Source: Lucinisca nassula (lineage: Eukaryota > Mollusca > Bivalvia > Lucinida > Lucinidae). From it: 64,000 bases of DNA. Location of the stretch: assembly GCA_963580285.1 (NCBI GenBank), contig CAUZLF010000193.1, positions 97,384-161,383 on the forward strand, given 5' to 3'. The position numbers and the translations under genes were made by a program. Under the pieces are notes generated by a model. The model was given only the letters and a program-made list of their open reading frames with translations, was not told the origin of the DNA and did no database searches. Below are positions 29,969 to 42,655 of this stretch, piece by piece; the first letter of the stretch is position 1; each line of letters opens with the position of its first letter.

Positions 29969-30039
29969 TTTAAGGCTTCTGGTTAGTAACCAATATCGAA
30001 CATTTTGGAGAGGTCTTATGCATCACATAATAGATATGC

Positions 30040-30282
30040 GTATAGAAGTCGCAGATAAAATTGACTAGACGGAGTTACTGAGGTATTGTCAATATATGTT
30101 AAATTCGCTGAGTCCACCTGAGCCATTCGCATGCTTTCTTCAAGCGGACCAACAGGCCATATACGCTACTTTTTTTTGTGTTGCAGCTGAATTCACACAT
30201 TCACCTATTTGTTAATAGAACATTCCAAGGGCAGGTGAAAACGATAGCTCCGCCTAGTCAATCTATTCCGCGACTACTATAC
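30040..30282. mobile_element. MITE with ~35-bp terminal inverted repeats
   Basis: The left end GTATAGAAGTCGCAGATAAA continues into ATTGACTAGACGGAGTTA. The right end, reverse-complemented, reads GTATAGTAGTCGCGGAATAG then ATTGACTAGGCGGAGCTA. About 243 bp, no ORF. A half copy is at 53168-53275. Confidence 0.72.
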
Positions 30283-30479
30283 CTTAGCCCAGATATGCCT
30301 AGCATCACTTTTATGGGATATAAGTAAGTATTGTAGACCAAGATCAGACGCAGCACAACGCGGCGTCGGATCTGGATCTACATCGATTACTAAAAGAACA
30401 TTCATTCTTGCTAAACTTATCACTGAAAAAAAACCCTGACGACCCTACAGTTGGAAATGGACCGCTCCGAACTTATTAG

Positions 30480-31160
30480 GTGGAAGATTCCATTGTCATA
30501 TATGGTTTAGCAAATACAGAATACACTGATCAGACGTCGCATTCTGTGGCCTCTAATCAGAGTCTTCGATATTTTCGACTGCCCCAGTAAAGGGACGCTT
30601 GGCATTTATGGGTGCCAAGGAACTCGTTTTATACACCCTTGGTGATACGAGTCAAAGTGACGAAGTTGACAAAGTGCGGCGTCTGAAAAGAGTCTAGACT
30701 GTTAAATTAAAATGCGGAAAATTTAAAGGTTTTGTTGTTTGATTTGAGGTTTAACGTCAGGGTCAACACTGTAAAGTTTATTTTGGAGGCGTTGCTTCCA
30801 ATTTTGGTGGACTATTACACGACATTGAAATGAAATGGCATCTCAAGCCATGTGGCCCAATAAAACCAATAGGGTTTATAAGCATGGATGGTCCTACTCG
30901 CACTGCTTTGCCTCGGCAGGCTGCAGTTTACCAGTACTCGTGTGCGGTCGGTTTCAGCTCTGCGTGGAAGCATCATGCAGCCCATCTATTTTTTTCAAGC
31001 CTCGATGGGCGGGGGCGGAGAAATTAAAGGGTAAACGACTGACAAGGAAAATTTAAGCTAAACCGTTTTTTTTTTTTTTTTTTCGTCTTTTTATGTCCCC
31101 ACTTCGAAAGGAACAGAGGTAGCATGTTGACTCTGTGGTCAGATAATCTCGATTTTATGG
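30480..31160 (-). repeat. Dispersed repeat R1, reverse copy, with nested SINE
   Basis: Matches 21261-21740 in reverse complement (CCCAGTAAAGGGAC; GTCTTTTTATGTCCCCACTT). It is interrupted by the S1 SINE at 30727-31019, and the R1 match resumes on the other side. Confidence 0.6.
30727..31019 (-). mobile_element. SINE family S1, full-length, nested in R1
   Basis: Minus orientation, tail at left (TTTTGTTGTTTGATTTGAGG) and head at right (GATGGGCGGGGGCGG). The flanks AAATTTAAAGG and AAATTAAAGGG look like a slightly diverged TSD. Confidence 0.82.
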
Positions 31161-31839
31161 TATAAGCATGGTTAATGAACAGGCACGTTTGTTTTGTTTA
31201 TTTAGTTTTGTTCTTTTTTCGTCGGATTTGGTGTCTCCCATTTCCACTCAGCCGGATTGACACTGTTGAATAGTTACGCCTCATAAATCACCCTCCCCCA
31301 GTACTTAGATTTTATTTATAACAAAAAGTTGAATAAATAAAGTCATGAAGTCTCAGACCAGAATATGTATGTGTTGAAAACATCAGAATTTCCATGCGTG
31401 CGATGCACGTGTGAAATATCTGATGTTTTCAATAGACAGGATGATAATTTGTCGGGGTGGACCTCCAAAGATATGTGGTAGTCAGCTAAGCCGGAGGAAA
31501 TTAAGATAGTTATAGGACGATTAATTAATAAATACATATTCCAGTTTGAAAAAGAGTTAATTTCTCTTGGTCATAAATCCAGTATGTTGTCTTTTATAGC
31601 CCTTTTGAAGATAAATAAAAAAGAAGACGAAGGAAAAAAGAACACTTTTGAAATGATAAATTAAACATCAATTACATGTACTAGAACGGAAAAGGTCTTT
31701 AGATATGTTCAGTTCAAGTTTTATTTGGATAAACAAACACAAAAAGTTTTATTCAAGAGCGTTGTAAAGAAATAAGACATTACTCGCTCGCCCCTCAGTA
31801 CTTTCGTAGTGAAAGTACTGAAAGTACTGAGAGGCGAGC
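31161..31839 (+). other. Unassigned region with inverted repeats
   Basis: TTGAAAACATCAGA (31374-31387) pairs exactly with TCTGATGTTTTCAA (31419-31432). At 31780-31850 the motifs ACTCGCTCGCCCCTCAGTAC and AGTACTGAGAGGCGAGCGAG face each other. The latter matches sequence after the GIY-YIG fragment (20650), so this is a rearranged element tail. Confidence 0.5.
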
Positions 31840-34180
31840 GAGTGATTTACGTAGTGAGAGAGAGAGAGCAATGAATGCGAGGCCAGCATGTTTCAAAACA
31901 AACAAAGACGATTCCTTATCTGATGTATGTAGCCATTTGAACGCCTTATAAATGTGTCATATTATCGTCATCAATTCCTTATCGTATTGCTTGTTTTTTT
32001 TTCATGCTGTTACGTAAATGATTAACTAAGTGAAAGAATGAATGAGAAAGTGAGTTAGAGTGGGTGAGTAAGACATTTGACTGAATGTGTGTGTGACAAT
32101 TATGTCTTCAATGAAACAAAGCATATCAACGTTATCTGATGTTTGTAGCACTGTGTACATTTTCCTTCTGTGAAACATAATATATACAGAAACGCGTGAC
32201 AAATCTTATTCATGATATGTGAATACTTGAATGAGTGAGTGAGAGACCGACGAGACTGAGTTATTACGAGCTTGTCTGACTGAGTGCGTGGTAAGCCTGT
32301 CTCAGTGGAAACAAAGCTTATTTCATCGGATGTGCGTAGCACTTTTAACAGTTTTCCAATGCACACATAATCTATTAAATATCGTTTGACGTGTAATATT
32401 TATAATTAAATCATATATCATGTAATGAGGGAATGAGACATTTAGAGAGTGAGTGAGAGTGGGTGTGTGGGGCTTTTGACTGAATGAGTAAGACAAATAT
32501 GTCTTCACTGAAACAAACAATATAATATTTATCTAATGTGTGTAGCACTGTGAACACTCTACCAGTGCGCCGTATTATATGACAAATATCTTGATGATAG
32601 GTAAATACTTGAATGAGTAAGTGAATGAGTGATTGAGAGACCGATGAGATTGAGTGAGTGGGAGTTTGACTGAGTGAGAGCGTGGTAAGCCTGTCTTAAT
32701 CGGAACAAAGCTTATTTCTTCGGATGTGTGTAGCACTGTGGACACTTTTCCGATTCGCCGCGTCATCGTGTTTCTTTCATACAATATTATGTAAAAACTG
32801 AGTTTGTGAGTCGGAGTCTTTTAGTCAGCGAGTGTGTCAATCATAGGTGGAAGCAAGCGGAGAGAGGATTGCGTGGCAAGCATATGTATGTGCTTATGGG
32901 AGAGATAAAAGAAAAAAATATATATTTATTATTATGATCTTTGTTGCATCGTGAACACCTTTCAAATATACCACATTATCTAGCCAGTATTGCATGCTTA
33001 CCATGCGCTCATTCAATCAAGATCTCCATTGACTCACTCTCACTCACTCTTTTACTCGCTCATGTACTCACTTGTTCACTCACTCGCATATTCCCTCACT
33101 CGCTCATTTAACTCACTCAGTCACACACCCATTCGGATAGTCACTGTGGACACTTTTCCGATGCGCCATGTCGTTTGATGTGTTTTATTCATACAATATC
33201 ATGTAACAACTTTGAGTTAATGAGTCTATTAGTCCAAGAGTTTGTCAATAATGGGTGGAAGCAAGCGGAGCACTTAATTGAGGAGTGCGTGGCAAGCATA
33301 TGTAGGTACTCAAGGGTAAAATGAAAGAAAGAAATTATATTTTTATATGACGTGTGTTGCCTTGTGGACACCTTCAAAAATGCCAAATTATCTAGCCAGT
33401 ATCGCATGAATTGTTTGAGTCATTGATAAAATGGGAATACATGAAAGAGTAAATGACTAACCGAATGAGTGAGTATTTGAGTGAGTGAATAAAAGTCAGC
33501 GAGTGAGTGAGTCAGTGGGTGAGTGAGTCTATTGACTGAATGAGCACATGGCAAACATTATTTAATAAAATTTCAACAAACATGTACACAAATATATATG
33601 GATATGAGAGGTTTTCTATCCAAATGTTAGTTTCCGCATAACATTAACGCGATATATATTTTTTCTATTTATGGTCAACATCATCTTCCCATGTACAACC
33701 TTTTGAAGCAAATAACAACTGGATGTGTGTTTTGTGAGTGGCAGAGATCAATGAATACGAGGCCAGACAAGTAAAGTATATTACTTTATTTGATGTACCT
33801 AGCAATTTGAACGCCTTACAAATGTGTCATATTATCGTTATCAATTCTTTATCGTGTTGCATGTTTTATTCACGATGTTATTTAAATGACTGCATTAGTG
33901 GACAATGAATGAGATAGTGAGTAAGAATTGGTGTGTATGACATTTGACTGAATGAGTGCGCGGCAAATATGTCTTCATTGAATCAAAGAGTATCTTCTTT
34001 ATCTGATGTTTGTAGCACTGTCAACACATTCCTAGTGCGACACATAATATATCCGGAAGAGTATGACAAATCTTATTCTTGATATGTGAATACTGGGATG
34101 AGTAAGTATGTGAATGAGTGATTAGGAGACCAATGAGAACATGTGAGTTGGAGCTTGACTCACAGAGTCGCATTGGAAAC

Positions 34181-34588
34181 AAAGTAGAAGTAAATCAAAG
34201 ATCAGGAATTGATACAATTAACTTACTCCACCCATAAAAGACACCAAAGGGAAAGAAATGCAAACATTAAGCGACCAGACCATAATGGAAACCTAAACAA
34301 AGGAAGGCCATAAGGACAGTTACTTTCCCACAAAATGGTCATATGGCCATCCAAAATTAAAAGACACAAGTGATACACACAGTAAGTAACAAACAACAAC
34401 ATATATAAATCGCCACAGAAGAGCCGCCTTGGAACGGTCAGTGGAAGATTTCCACTGGGGAGCTTAAATCGATTTTACGTGGCCACAATCCTCGCCCTTA
34501 CTTCCGTCGCGCTTTAGACAAATAATATGTTCAGTCCGCATGAAGGCCTCCTAACTCATCAGTGCAACATCTCCGTGAACACAAAAAT
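34181..34588 (-). mobile_element. 5'-truncated Penelope-like element 3' tail
   Basis: Matches the 3' untranslated end of the element at 37514-40440 (minus strand ends CTTTGTTTTACTTCTACTTT-like). Non-coding. It interrupts a satellite monomer at AACAAAG, which is roughly repeated on both sides. Confidence 0.8.
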
Positions 34589-35198
34589 AAAGCTTATTTC
34601 ATCGGATGTGTGTAGCACTGTGGACACTTTTCCAATGCGCACATAATCTATTCAATATCGGTTGACGTGTTGTATTCATGAAATATCATGTATCATGCAA
34701 AGAGGGAACGATATATTAAGAGAGTGAGTGGGAGTTGGTGAGTGGGGCTCTTGACTGAATGAGAACGTGACAAAAATATGTCTTCACTGAAACTAAGAAA
34801 ATCATCTTTATCAGATGTAGGTCGCACCGAATACTTCCCCAGTACGCCATGTTATATTACCGGTAGGGTAAGACAAGTATTATTCATGATATGTAAATGC
34901 TTGAATGGGTAAGTGAACGAGTGATGAAGAGACCGGTGCGATTGAGTGAGAGGGAGCTTGACTGACTTAGTGCGTGCTAAGCCGGTCCTAATGCAAACAA
35001 AGATAATTTCTTCGGATGTGTGTAACACTGGGGATACATTTCCAGTGCGTCGCATAATCTATTCAGTATCGTTTGATATGTTTTATTCATACAATATCAT
35101 GTAAAATTTTTTTGAATTAGTGAATCAGAGAGTCGACAGTGAGTGTGTCATTTATGGTTGGAAGCAAGCGGGGCACTTAATTGAGGAGTGCGTTGCAA

Positions 35199-35203
<5 letters not shown>

Positions 35204-35276
<73 letters not shown>

Positions 35277-35303
35277 TATATATAATATATATATATATAT
35301 ATG
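35204..35303. repeat. (TA)n microsatellite
   Basis: About 50 TA dinucleotides with two slips (AATATA). Isoleucine/tyrosine frames across it are artefacts. Confidence 0.98.
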
Positions 35304-35520
35304 TGCTCATTGGAAGAAAACGAAATACAAATTTTCAATTATACTTATGATGTGTGTTGCATTGAGAACTCCCTTCAAATATGCCACATTATCTAGCCTG
35401 TATCGCATGATTTGTTTGAGCCATTGATAAAATTGAGAAAACATAAATCAGAGAGTGACTAACCGAAAGAATGTATGAGTATGTGAGTGAGTGAGTAAAA
35501 GAGTCGGTGAGTGAGTGATT

Positions 35521-35804
35521 GATTTGTTTGTTTGTTTGATTTCACGTCCCCGTCAACACTGTAAAGGTCATTTTGAGACGTTGCTTCCAATTTCATGACT
35601 TTTACCCGACGTTGAGATGAAATGACATCCCTGTCGCCCAATGCCAACCAATTGGGTTTATTAGTATGTACGGTCAGCCTCGCACCGCGGTTCATGCACA
35701 GGCTTAGATCCTCTAAGTTGTTTACCAGTACTAGTGTGCGGGCCGGATTCAGCTCTGCGTGGAAGCACCATGCGGCCCATATATTTCTTCAAGCCCCTAT
35801 AGAC
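35521..35804 (-). mobile_element. SINE family S1 with TSD, inserted in satellite
   Basis: Flanked by GTGAGTGATT at 35511-35520 and 35805-35814. Tail at left, head at right (CAAGCCCCTATAGAC). Confidence 0.87.
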
Positions 35805-36674
35805 GTGAGTGATTTAGTGGGAGGGTAAGTGAAACTCTTGACTGAAAGGGCGCATGACAAGCATGTTTTCATAAATAATCTACAAACGTTCTAAAATATA
35901 TATGGACTGGAGAAGTTTTCTAATCAAATGTTAGTTTCCGCATATCATTTAAGCGATTCGATGTTTTAAGCCTATTTATAGCCAAGATGATCTTCCCATA
36001 TACAACCGTTTGAAGAAAATAGCACCTAGGTGTATGTGTGTGTGTTTTGTTTGTGTGTGAGAGAGAGCAATAAATGCGAGGCCAGCATGTTTTAAAACAA
36101 ATAAAAACTGTTTCTATAGCTGAAGTATGCAGCAATTTGAACACCTTACAAATGTGTCATATTATGGTTATCAATACCTTATCGAATTGCATGTTTTATT
36201 CATGATGATATGAATATGATTAGTGAAAAAATGTATGGTAGAGTGAGTGAGAGTGGGTGAGTGGGACACTTGACTGAATGAGTGCGTGGCAAATATGTCT
36301 TCACTGAAACAAAGAATAGCATCTTTATCTGAGATGTGTAGCATTGTGTACACTTTCCTTGAGCAACTTATAATATAATAATATATCCAGAAGCGTATTC
36401 CTGATATGTGAATACTTCAAAGAGTGAGTAAGTGAGTAGTTTAGGACGTAGTACCGAAGCGTTAATGCAAAATCATTCATTCATAGACAAATGACTAATG
36501 TTAATGTTCAGACCAACAGACATGGACTACAGAAGAGCGTTAACAAGAGCGAATGAGATATTGAGAGACCGATGAGAATGGGTGAGTGGGAGCTTGACTG
36601 ACTGAGTGCGTGGTAAATAAAAATCAAATATGAGTTCCTTTAAGAGCAATGAAAACATTCATTAGAAAGAAGAT

Positions 36675-36720
36675 GGGCCATACTACGTAGTTTCGGCTAA
36701 TAAAGCCTCACCAGTGACCC
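36675..36720 (-). ncRNA. Hammerhead ribozyme, type I, core mutated
   Basis: Minus strand: GGGTCA, CTGGTGA, GGC-TTTATTA-GCC, GAA, ACTACGTAGT, A, TGGCCC. Stem I GGGUCA pairs with UGGCCC (one GU). A6 of the invariant core is G, so activity is doubtful. Confidence 0.75.
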
Positions 36721-37057
36721 CGCAACGATCCGGCAAAGAAAGCCAGAGGAAACACACTGCAACTTTGCGAACCTCGAAGAGGCAGCCGACCCAAAGACCG
36801 ATATAAATCCAAATGGGGCCCAAATAATTAAAAACCTGTCCAGAATATGAGTCTTAACCATTAATTTATTTTTGATTTCTCAGAATATTCACGCTAACCT
36901 CAAAGGACCAAAAGTAAAATATAAACTGCACTATGGTTGATGTACGGGGAGACGTTTTACGGCCGCCACACGGCACAACACCAGCTGCAGTGAAGGCAAA
37001 TAAAAATCAAAAATGAGTTCCTTTAAGAGCAATGAAAACATTCATAAGAAAGAAGAT

Positions 37058-37103
37058 GGGCCATACTACGTAGTTTCGGCTAATAAAGCCTCACCAGTGA
37101 CCC
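37058..37103 (-). ncRNA. Hammerhead ribozyme, type I, core mutated (second unit)
   Basis: Same sequence as the copy 383 bases to the left, with the same A6 to G change. Confidence 0.75.
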
Positions 37104-37513
37104 CGCAACGATCCGGCAAAGAAAGCCAGAGGAAACACACTGCAACATTGCGAACCTCGAACAGGCAGCCGACCCAAAGACCGATATAAATCCGAATGGG
37201 GCCCAAATAATTAAAAACCTGTCCAGAATATGAGTCTTAACCATTAATTTATTTCTGATTTCTCAGAATATTCACGCTGACCACAAAGGACCAAAAGTAA
37301 AATATAAACTGCACTATGGAAACAAAGCTAATTTCGTCAGATGTGTGTAGCACTGTGGACACTTTCCCAGTGCGCCTTATTATATAACCAGTAGGGTACG
37401 AAGCGTACTATTTACGATAGTGCTTCATGATAAATGCTTGAATGAGTAAGTGAATGGTTGATTGAGAAACCGTTGAGATTGAGTGAGTAGGAGGTTGACT
37501 GACTGAGTGCATG

Positions 37514-40440
37514 GTAAAGTAGAAGTAAAACAAAGATCAGGAATCGACACAATCAACTTACTCCACCAATCAAAGACACCAATGGGAAAAAAACACAAAC
37601 ATTAAGCGACCAGAACATAATGGAAACACTAAACAAAGGAAGGCCATAAGGACAGTTACTTTCCCACAAAATGGCCATATGGCCATCCAAAATAAAAAGA
37701 CACAAGTTATACACACAGTAAGTAACAAACAACAACATAAAATAAATCGCCACAGAAGAACCGCCTTGGAAAGATTTCCACTGGGGGGGGGGCTTAAATC
37801 GATTTTACGTGGCCACAATCCTCGCCCTTACTTCCGTCGCGATTTAGACATATAATTTGATCAGTCCGCATGAAGGCCTCCTAACTCATCAGTGCAACAT
37901 CTCCATGAACACAAATAATCACAGAACCACAGAGGTGAGACAACGGTGAGGACTCGACAGCAAGAAACCAATGAAATGCTGGAGCAAAAGAAAACCTACA
38001 GTTAGACTCCGATGGGCCCAACCAGAGACAGCGATCAGGCACCAACAAACATTACCTTGCGGTTATATATTTTTTTCTGAATTTATATACTAAGTCACCA
38101 TAAAATTTGGGTTCCGATAGACCTTGTTGCAGAAGAGATTTAAGTCCAATATTGATTTTTGAAATTAAATCAGAATGGCGTCTATAAATTTTGAAAAGGC
38201 TTTGCGTAGTTTATGGGTCCGATAACCTTGATTAAGAAGTTTAGCCGTTAATAATTTATTACGAGTGTTGAAGTCAGTTACATGACTACACACTCTTGCA
38301 AATCGAATAAATTGCGAAATATAAACACCATAGGATGGCGCACGAGGAACATCACCATCCAAAAAAGGAAAATTTACAATCTCAAAGTTAAAGTCATCGC
38401 GTTTATCATTAATTTTGCACGAAACAAACCCATCTACAATAGAAAGATGTAAATTCAAAAACGGGGCCTCGGTATCAGAAGAATTTGCTTTATTTAACTG
38501 AAGTTCTGGGGGGTAAATCTGACTAATCAAACCATCGAAATAGGTATTATCAATATTTAATAAGTCATCTAAATATCTAGAAGTGGAGCTAAAAGCTTCA
38601 ATAATTTCAGATTGGTTATCAATGGAAAGCGACAACATGAATAAAAATAAAAAAATCATAACAATACAAGAATAGATCAGCCACAAGAGGTGCGCAATTC
38701 GTACCCATCGGAATGCCCACAATTTGTCTAAATAACTTAGTACCGAATCTAGTATAAATATTGTCAAGTAGAAAGGTGAGGGCAACACACACTTTCTGAC
38801 ATGACCAAAGTGTACAATTCTTATGCTCTTTAGAAGTGAAAAATGCATTTCTGACATTACATGCAAGCTAGAGAGAATCTTCTCTGTGAAAAGCCCATTA
38901 AATTAAATCATTAAGCTTGTCTTTTATAAGATTATGAGGAAGTGTGTAAAAGAGTGGAAAAATCGTAAGTAGACAGACTTGAAGCACGAAAACGTCTGGA
39001 TTTCAATTTATTTAAAACCTCATTCGAATTTTTATAGACCAAAACAGATTTCTTCCTAATCTTTCAAAGACTTCATCACAATATTTAATCACATGCGTTT
39101 TAATAGCAGTAAGACAGGAAGTGAATAATTTAGAAAGTTCATTGGTAGTGCAAGAGCTAAAATTTGCAATCAACCGTGCTTTGTTAGGTCTTTTATGAAG
39201 TTTTGGTAACCAGTATAGCGTAGGAAGCTTTTCTTTGCCTTCGGTAACATACACAGCAAACTTGGTGGCTGAATGACAAATATGTTTATCTACTATAACT
39301 CTCCCATCAGCTAAAGGCTGAAGTTCATAGGCCTTAGTACCACCAAGCTCCTGCTTAAGCGTGTTAACATAGTGGAGCCGTCACACAACGACGACGTTGT
39401 TAGCGGCCATGTCTGCAGGGGCCAAAACAAACTTCTTATGAAATTCTTGAATACCTAGTTTAAGATGACGTAAAGACGTCTTAGGCTTAGGAGGTAATAA
39501 GTAAGTATTTTGAGAATAGAATGAAATGCATTTATTCACTAGTTTTAAAATGGTAAGTTTCCAGTTCTTAAGGGCTTTATGCTCAACATACAATCGCTGA
39601 CACCATCGATTACCGAATTCAATCAAGGAAGCAGCGATTTCATCTCTACATTTACTGAAATCAATTTAGAAGGACACCGATATTTCGGTCCTTTAGAAAT
39701 TATATTCCTTATCCTAGAATCAGGAATAAGTTTTCAAATTGCCAGTTATTACATGACCAGCAGCAGGATAACAATACACTGAGTTTTTACAATCACCTGA
39801 ATCAGGAGTATAAGTATCAATATCAAGATCTGAAACAAGTTTATTGAAATTAAAAATGATAGATCGAACAGGTTTGTTACATTTATAGCAAATCATAGGT
39901 GTTTCAGTATTTTGAAAATAAGCAGGAATGGAAGAAAGCACCGGGCTCTCACGGAAGATACTGGACAAATCTATAAAATCCAGACCCTTATTAATGAAGG
40001 ATATTTTGAAGAAATGGCGTTTATGATTAATTTCAGAATCAATGTAAGGACGGAGAGTATGCTGAATATAGCCTCTAGTTAAGAGAGCCGCATCATATAA
40101 CTGATTAGAACTATCGTAGAATTTATTCGCCTCGGTGTCCAGAAGACGTACAACAGAAACGGGTAATGAACTTAGAAATTAAAGCATAGACTGGCCTTCA
40201 TGATTTAATATTAATATTGACAGTCACTTCAGTCTAGTATTGTTTCGTTTAAAAGCACGTAAGTTACGTTTATAGTTACCATTTTTCCTGGTGCCGTGAG
40301 ATCTAGTTCTGCGTTTTCGACATTCCAGGAGCGAGAAGATATCAAAGCCCGGCATCCTGGAAATAATACCCTCATGATAAATGTTGTCATTAAATCCCAG
40401 TGGAAAAGGGGTCTTTAAAGATTAAGTCAAATTTACACAC
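37514..40440 (-). mobile_element. Penelope-like retroelement, decayed
   Basis: The longest copy of a family seen many times here. Reading the minus strand from ~40440: degraded N-terminal part, reverse transcriptase, a 3' non-coding tail of ~500 bases ending at ~37514. It interrupts the satellite. All other copies share exactly its 3' end, which is typical of target-primed integration with 5' truncation. Confidence 0.75.
38165..39968 (-). pseudogene. Reverse transcriptase pseudogene, Penelope-like type
   Basis: In frame pieces on the minus strand: an N-terminal Cys-containing region (MICYKCNKPVRSII, VYCYPAAGHVITGNLK), FVLAPAD, YWLPKLHKRPNKARLIANFS, SCTTNELSKLFTSCL, STYDFSTLYTTLPHNL (broken), the region before the catalytic core, RYLDDLLNIDN (catalytic Asp pair in YLDD), APFLNLHLSIVDG and SKFIDAI. 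PKLHK followed by an SS/SC block and a YxDD core is what I associate with Penelope-like RTs. At least four frame breaks. No GIY-YIG domain is attached. Another RT lineage cannot be excluded. Confidence 0.7.
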
Positions 40441-41286
40441 ATGTACTGAAAATATATATGGACTGGAGAGGCTTTCTATCCAAATGTCAGTTTCCGCATA
40501 ACATTACCGCGATCAAATGTGTTTGGTTTCTTTATAGTCCAGATGGTGTTCCCACGTACAATTCTTTATCGAAAATAGCAACTAGTAGTAGGTGTGTGTT
40601 TGTTTATGTGAATGAATGCGAGGCAAGTATGTTTAAGGAAACCGAAGACTATTACTTAACCTGCTGTACGTAGCAATATGAACGCCTTAAATCGTGTCAT
40701 TTCATCGTTATGTATCCCAGTTTTATTCATGATGTTATGTAAATGATTGAATTAGTGAAAGAATGAATGAGTGAGTGAGAGTGGGTGAGTGGGGCACTTG
40801 ACTGAATGAGTGCGTGGCAGATTTGTCTTCACTGAAACAAAGAATATAAATTTTTTCTGATGTTTGTTACATAGCACTGTGAACCCTTTCCTAGTGCGCC
40901 ACATTATATATCCATCAACGTAAGATAAGTTTAATTCATGATATGTGAATACATGGATGAGTGATTAAGTGAAAGGTGATTGAGATACCGAAGAGATTGA
41001 GTGTTAGGGAGCTTTACTGACAGAATGCGTAGTAGGCCTTTCTAAATGGAAACAAAGCTTATTTCATCGGATGTGTGTAGCACTGTGGACACTTTTACAA
41101 TAAGCCCATAATCTATTTAATACCGTTTGACGTGTTGTATGCATAAAATATCATGTAAATATCATGTATCATGTGTAAAGTGAGTGAGAGATTGAGAGAG
41201 TGTGTGAGAGTTGGTGAGTGGGGTACTTGACTGAATGAGAACGTGACAAATATGTCTTCATTGAAACAAAGAATATCATCTATACC

Positions 41287-42655
41287 AAACCCTTATTGTC
41301 TTTATGATCCATCAAAAGCATTGTCAAATAGAAATTTAGATCATATCTAATAATTTAAGCATGCATAAATCTTCAGTGACAAAGAAACTTTGAAGTTTGC
41401 GAAAAAGTTATCGCTTACAGATTATACAATGAAAGCCGAACAAATCATATTTTTATGAAAAAGCGCAAAGTTTACCTCTTTCTGGAATGAAACCCAGACA
41501 CCGGCTTGCATCAGTGGTTCTTCTCCTATGTCTTTGGAACACTTCAATCCTAAAATGCACTAAATGATGCCTTAATAGCATACCAACTGGTATTTATGGC
41601 TGATTTTACATCTATACCCCCTATTTTATGTAAATATTGCATTTTTAGGATATTTTGATGACAAAACTTTGATGAAAATGATTATAAATGCCTTAATAAC
41701 ATGGGAATTAGTGGCTATATATCTGTTCAGATCCTTTAACATGAATCTAATCAATTAGAACCAATAATAGATGAGAAAACTTATCGCGATATTGCAGGAG
41801 AGACAATTTTGAAGTTTTGCTTTGGCCAGAGACCAAGGCCAAAAAAAAAACATGTAACCTTACTGTTATATTCCAGATGGTATAGACTCTTTCTCTTGTG
41901 TTTCTGGTTATACACTTACTGTAAGACTTTTTCCAAAACAAACCCAATAACAATTGATAAACATGGCTTTAAAGTAACCCCCCCCCCACCCCAATGCACT
42001 GATCAGAAGCAAAACCTGATCAAATACACCCTGTTAGACCTAAATTACCACTAACCTTACACTTTTTTACGGTTTGTATGGCAAACCATATGCCAGGAAT
42101 ATCCATTGTATGATACAGAATTGGACAGAACCTACCAATGTGTGAAAATATGATATAATGACTGAACACGGGAGTGTGGGGCTGATTTTTCTACTTTTGG
42201 TATAGGGAGCTAACCACTAAATATTTTCCATAGGCGACAATAGTAACCTTTTACATGCTCCCACAAAAACTACACATACAAAACTTTTCAAACCTTACTT
42301 ATTTATAGAGCCATCCTAGCTCAACAAGTTGATGAGAAAAAAAAAACACATGTTGCGCTTCTCCTTTTCAAGTTATGGTCCGCCATGTTTGTTTACATGC
42401 AGATTCGCAGTGAATACAAGCCGGCTTTTTAACGGAGAGGTGACAATATAAAATCAGCAAAATTTCTTTGAGCTTGCAGATGTAATTATAAAACACACAT
42501 CATTTTATTTCCTTATAACTATCCTTTTCTCACAATGAAATGAAACATGGGATATTTATCCAATGGCAGCCTGCCTGGTATTTAGACTGCAACTAAAAGC
42601 TCTGTCCCAAAGTGATAAAACCCAGTACCTCCAGTATTCAGTGCCAAGCTACCTA
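41287..42655. other. Unidentified 1.37-kb insertion in satellite
   Basis: A satellite monomer stops at GAATATCATCTAT (41287) and resumes at TATATCTGATGTGTGTAGCA (42650). The inserted DNA shows no terminal repeats, tail or recognisable protein; the best frame (41809-42054) has no domain. Confidence 0.6.

Larger units (their letters stand above)
36615..37320 (-). mobile_element. Retrozyme family 1, tandem ~1.8-mer
   Basis: Two head-to-tail copies of a 383-bp unit (predicted cleavage sites 36680/36681 and 37063/37064 on the complementary strand). No ORF. Each unit contains a hammerhead-like motif on the minus strand. The element ends at GATTTTTATTT on one side and starts near CATAGTGCAGTTTATATTTT on the other. 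It interrupts a satellite monomer. In both copies the core reads CTGGTGA instead of CTGATGA, so these ribozymes are probably inactive. Confidence 0.8.

Noticed and set aside
35120..35427. Tyr/Ile repeat proteins across TA tracts (also 61537-61788)
   Set aside because: Microsatellite translation.
37880..37900. CTGATGAG motif in Penelope-like tails (minus strand; also near 34555 and 49935)
   Set aside because: Looks like a hammerhead core, and a GAA plus palindrome follow, but the flanking sequence TGTTGCA has no complementary partner, so stem I is absent.
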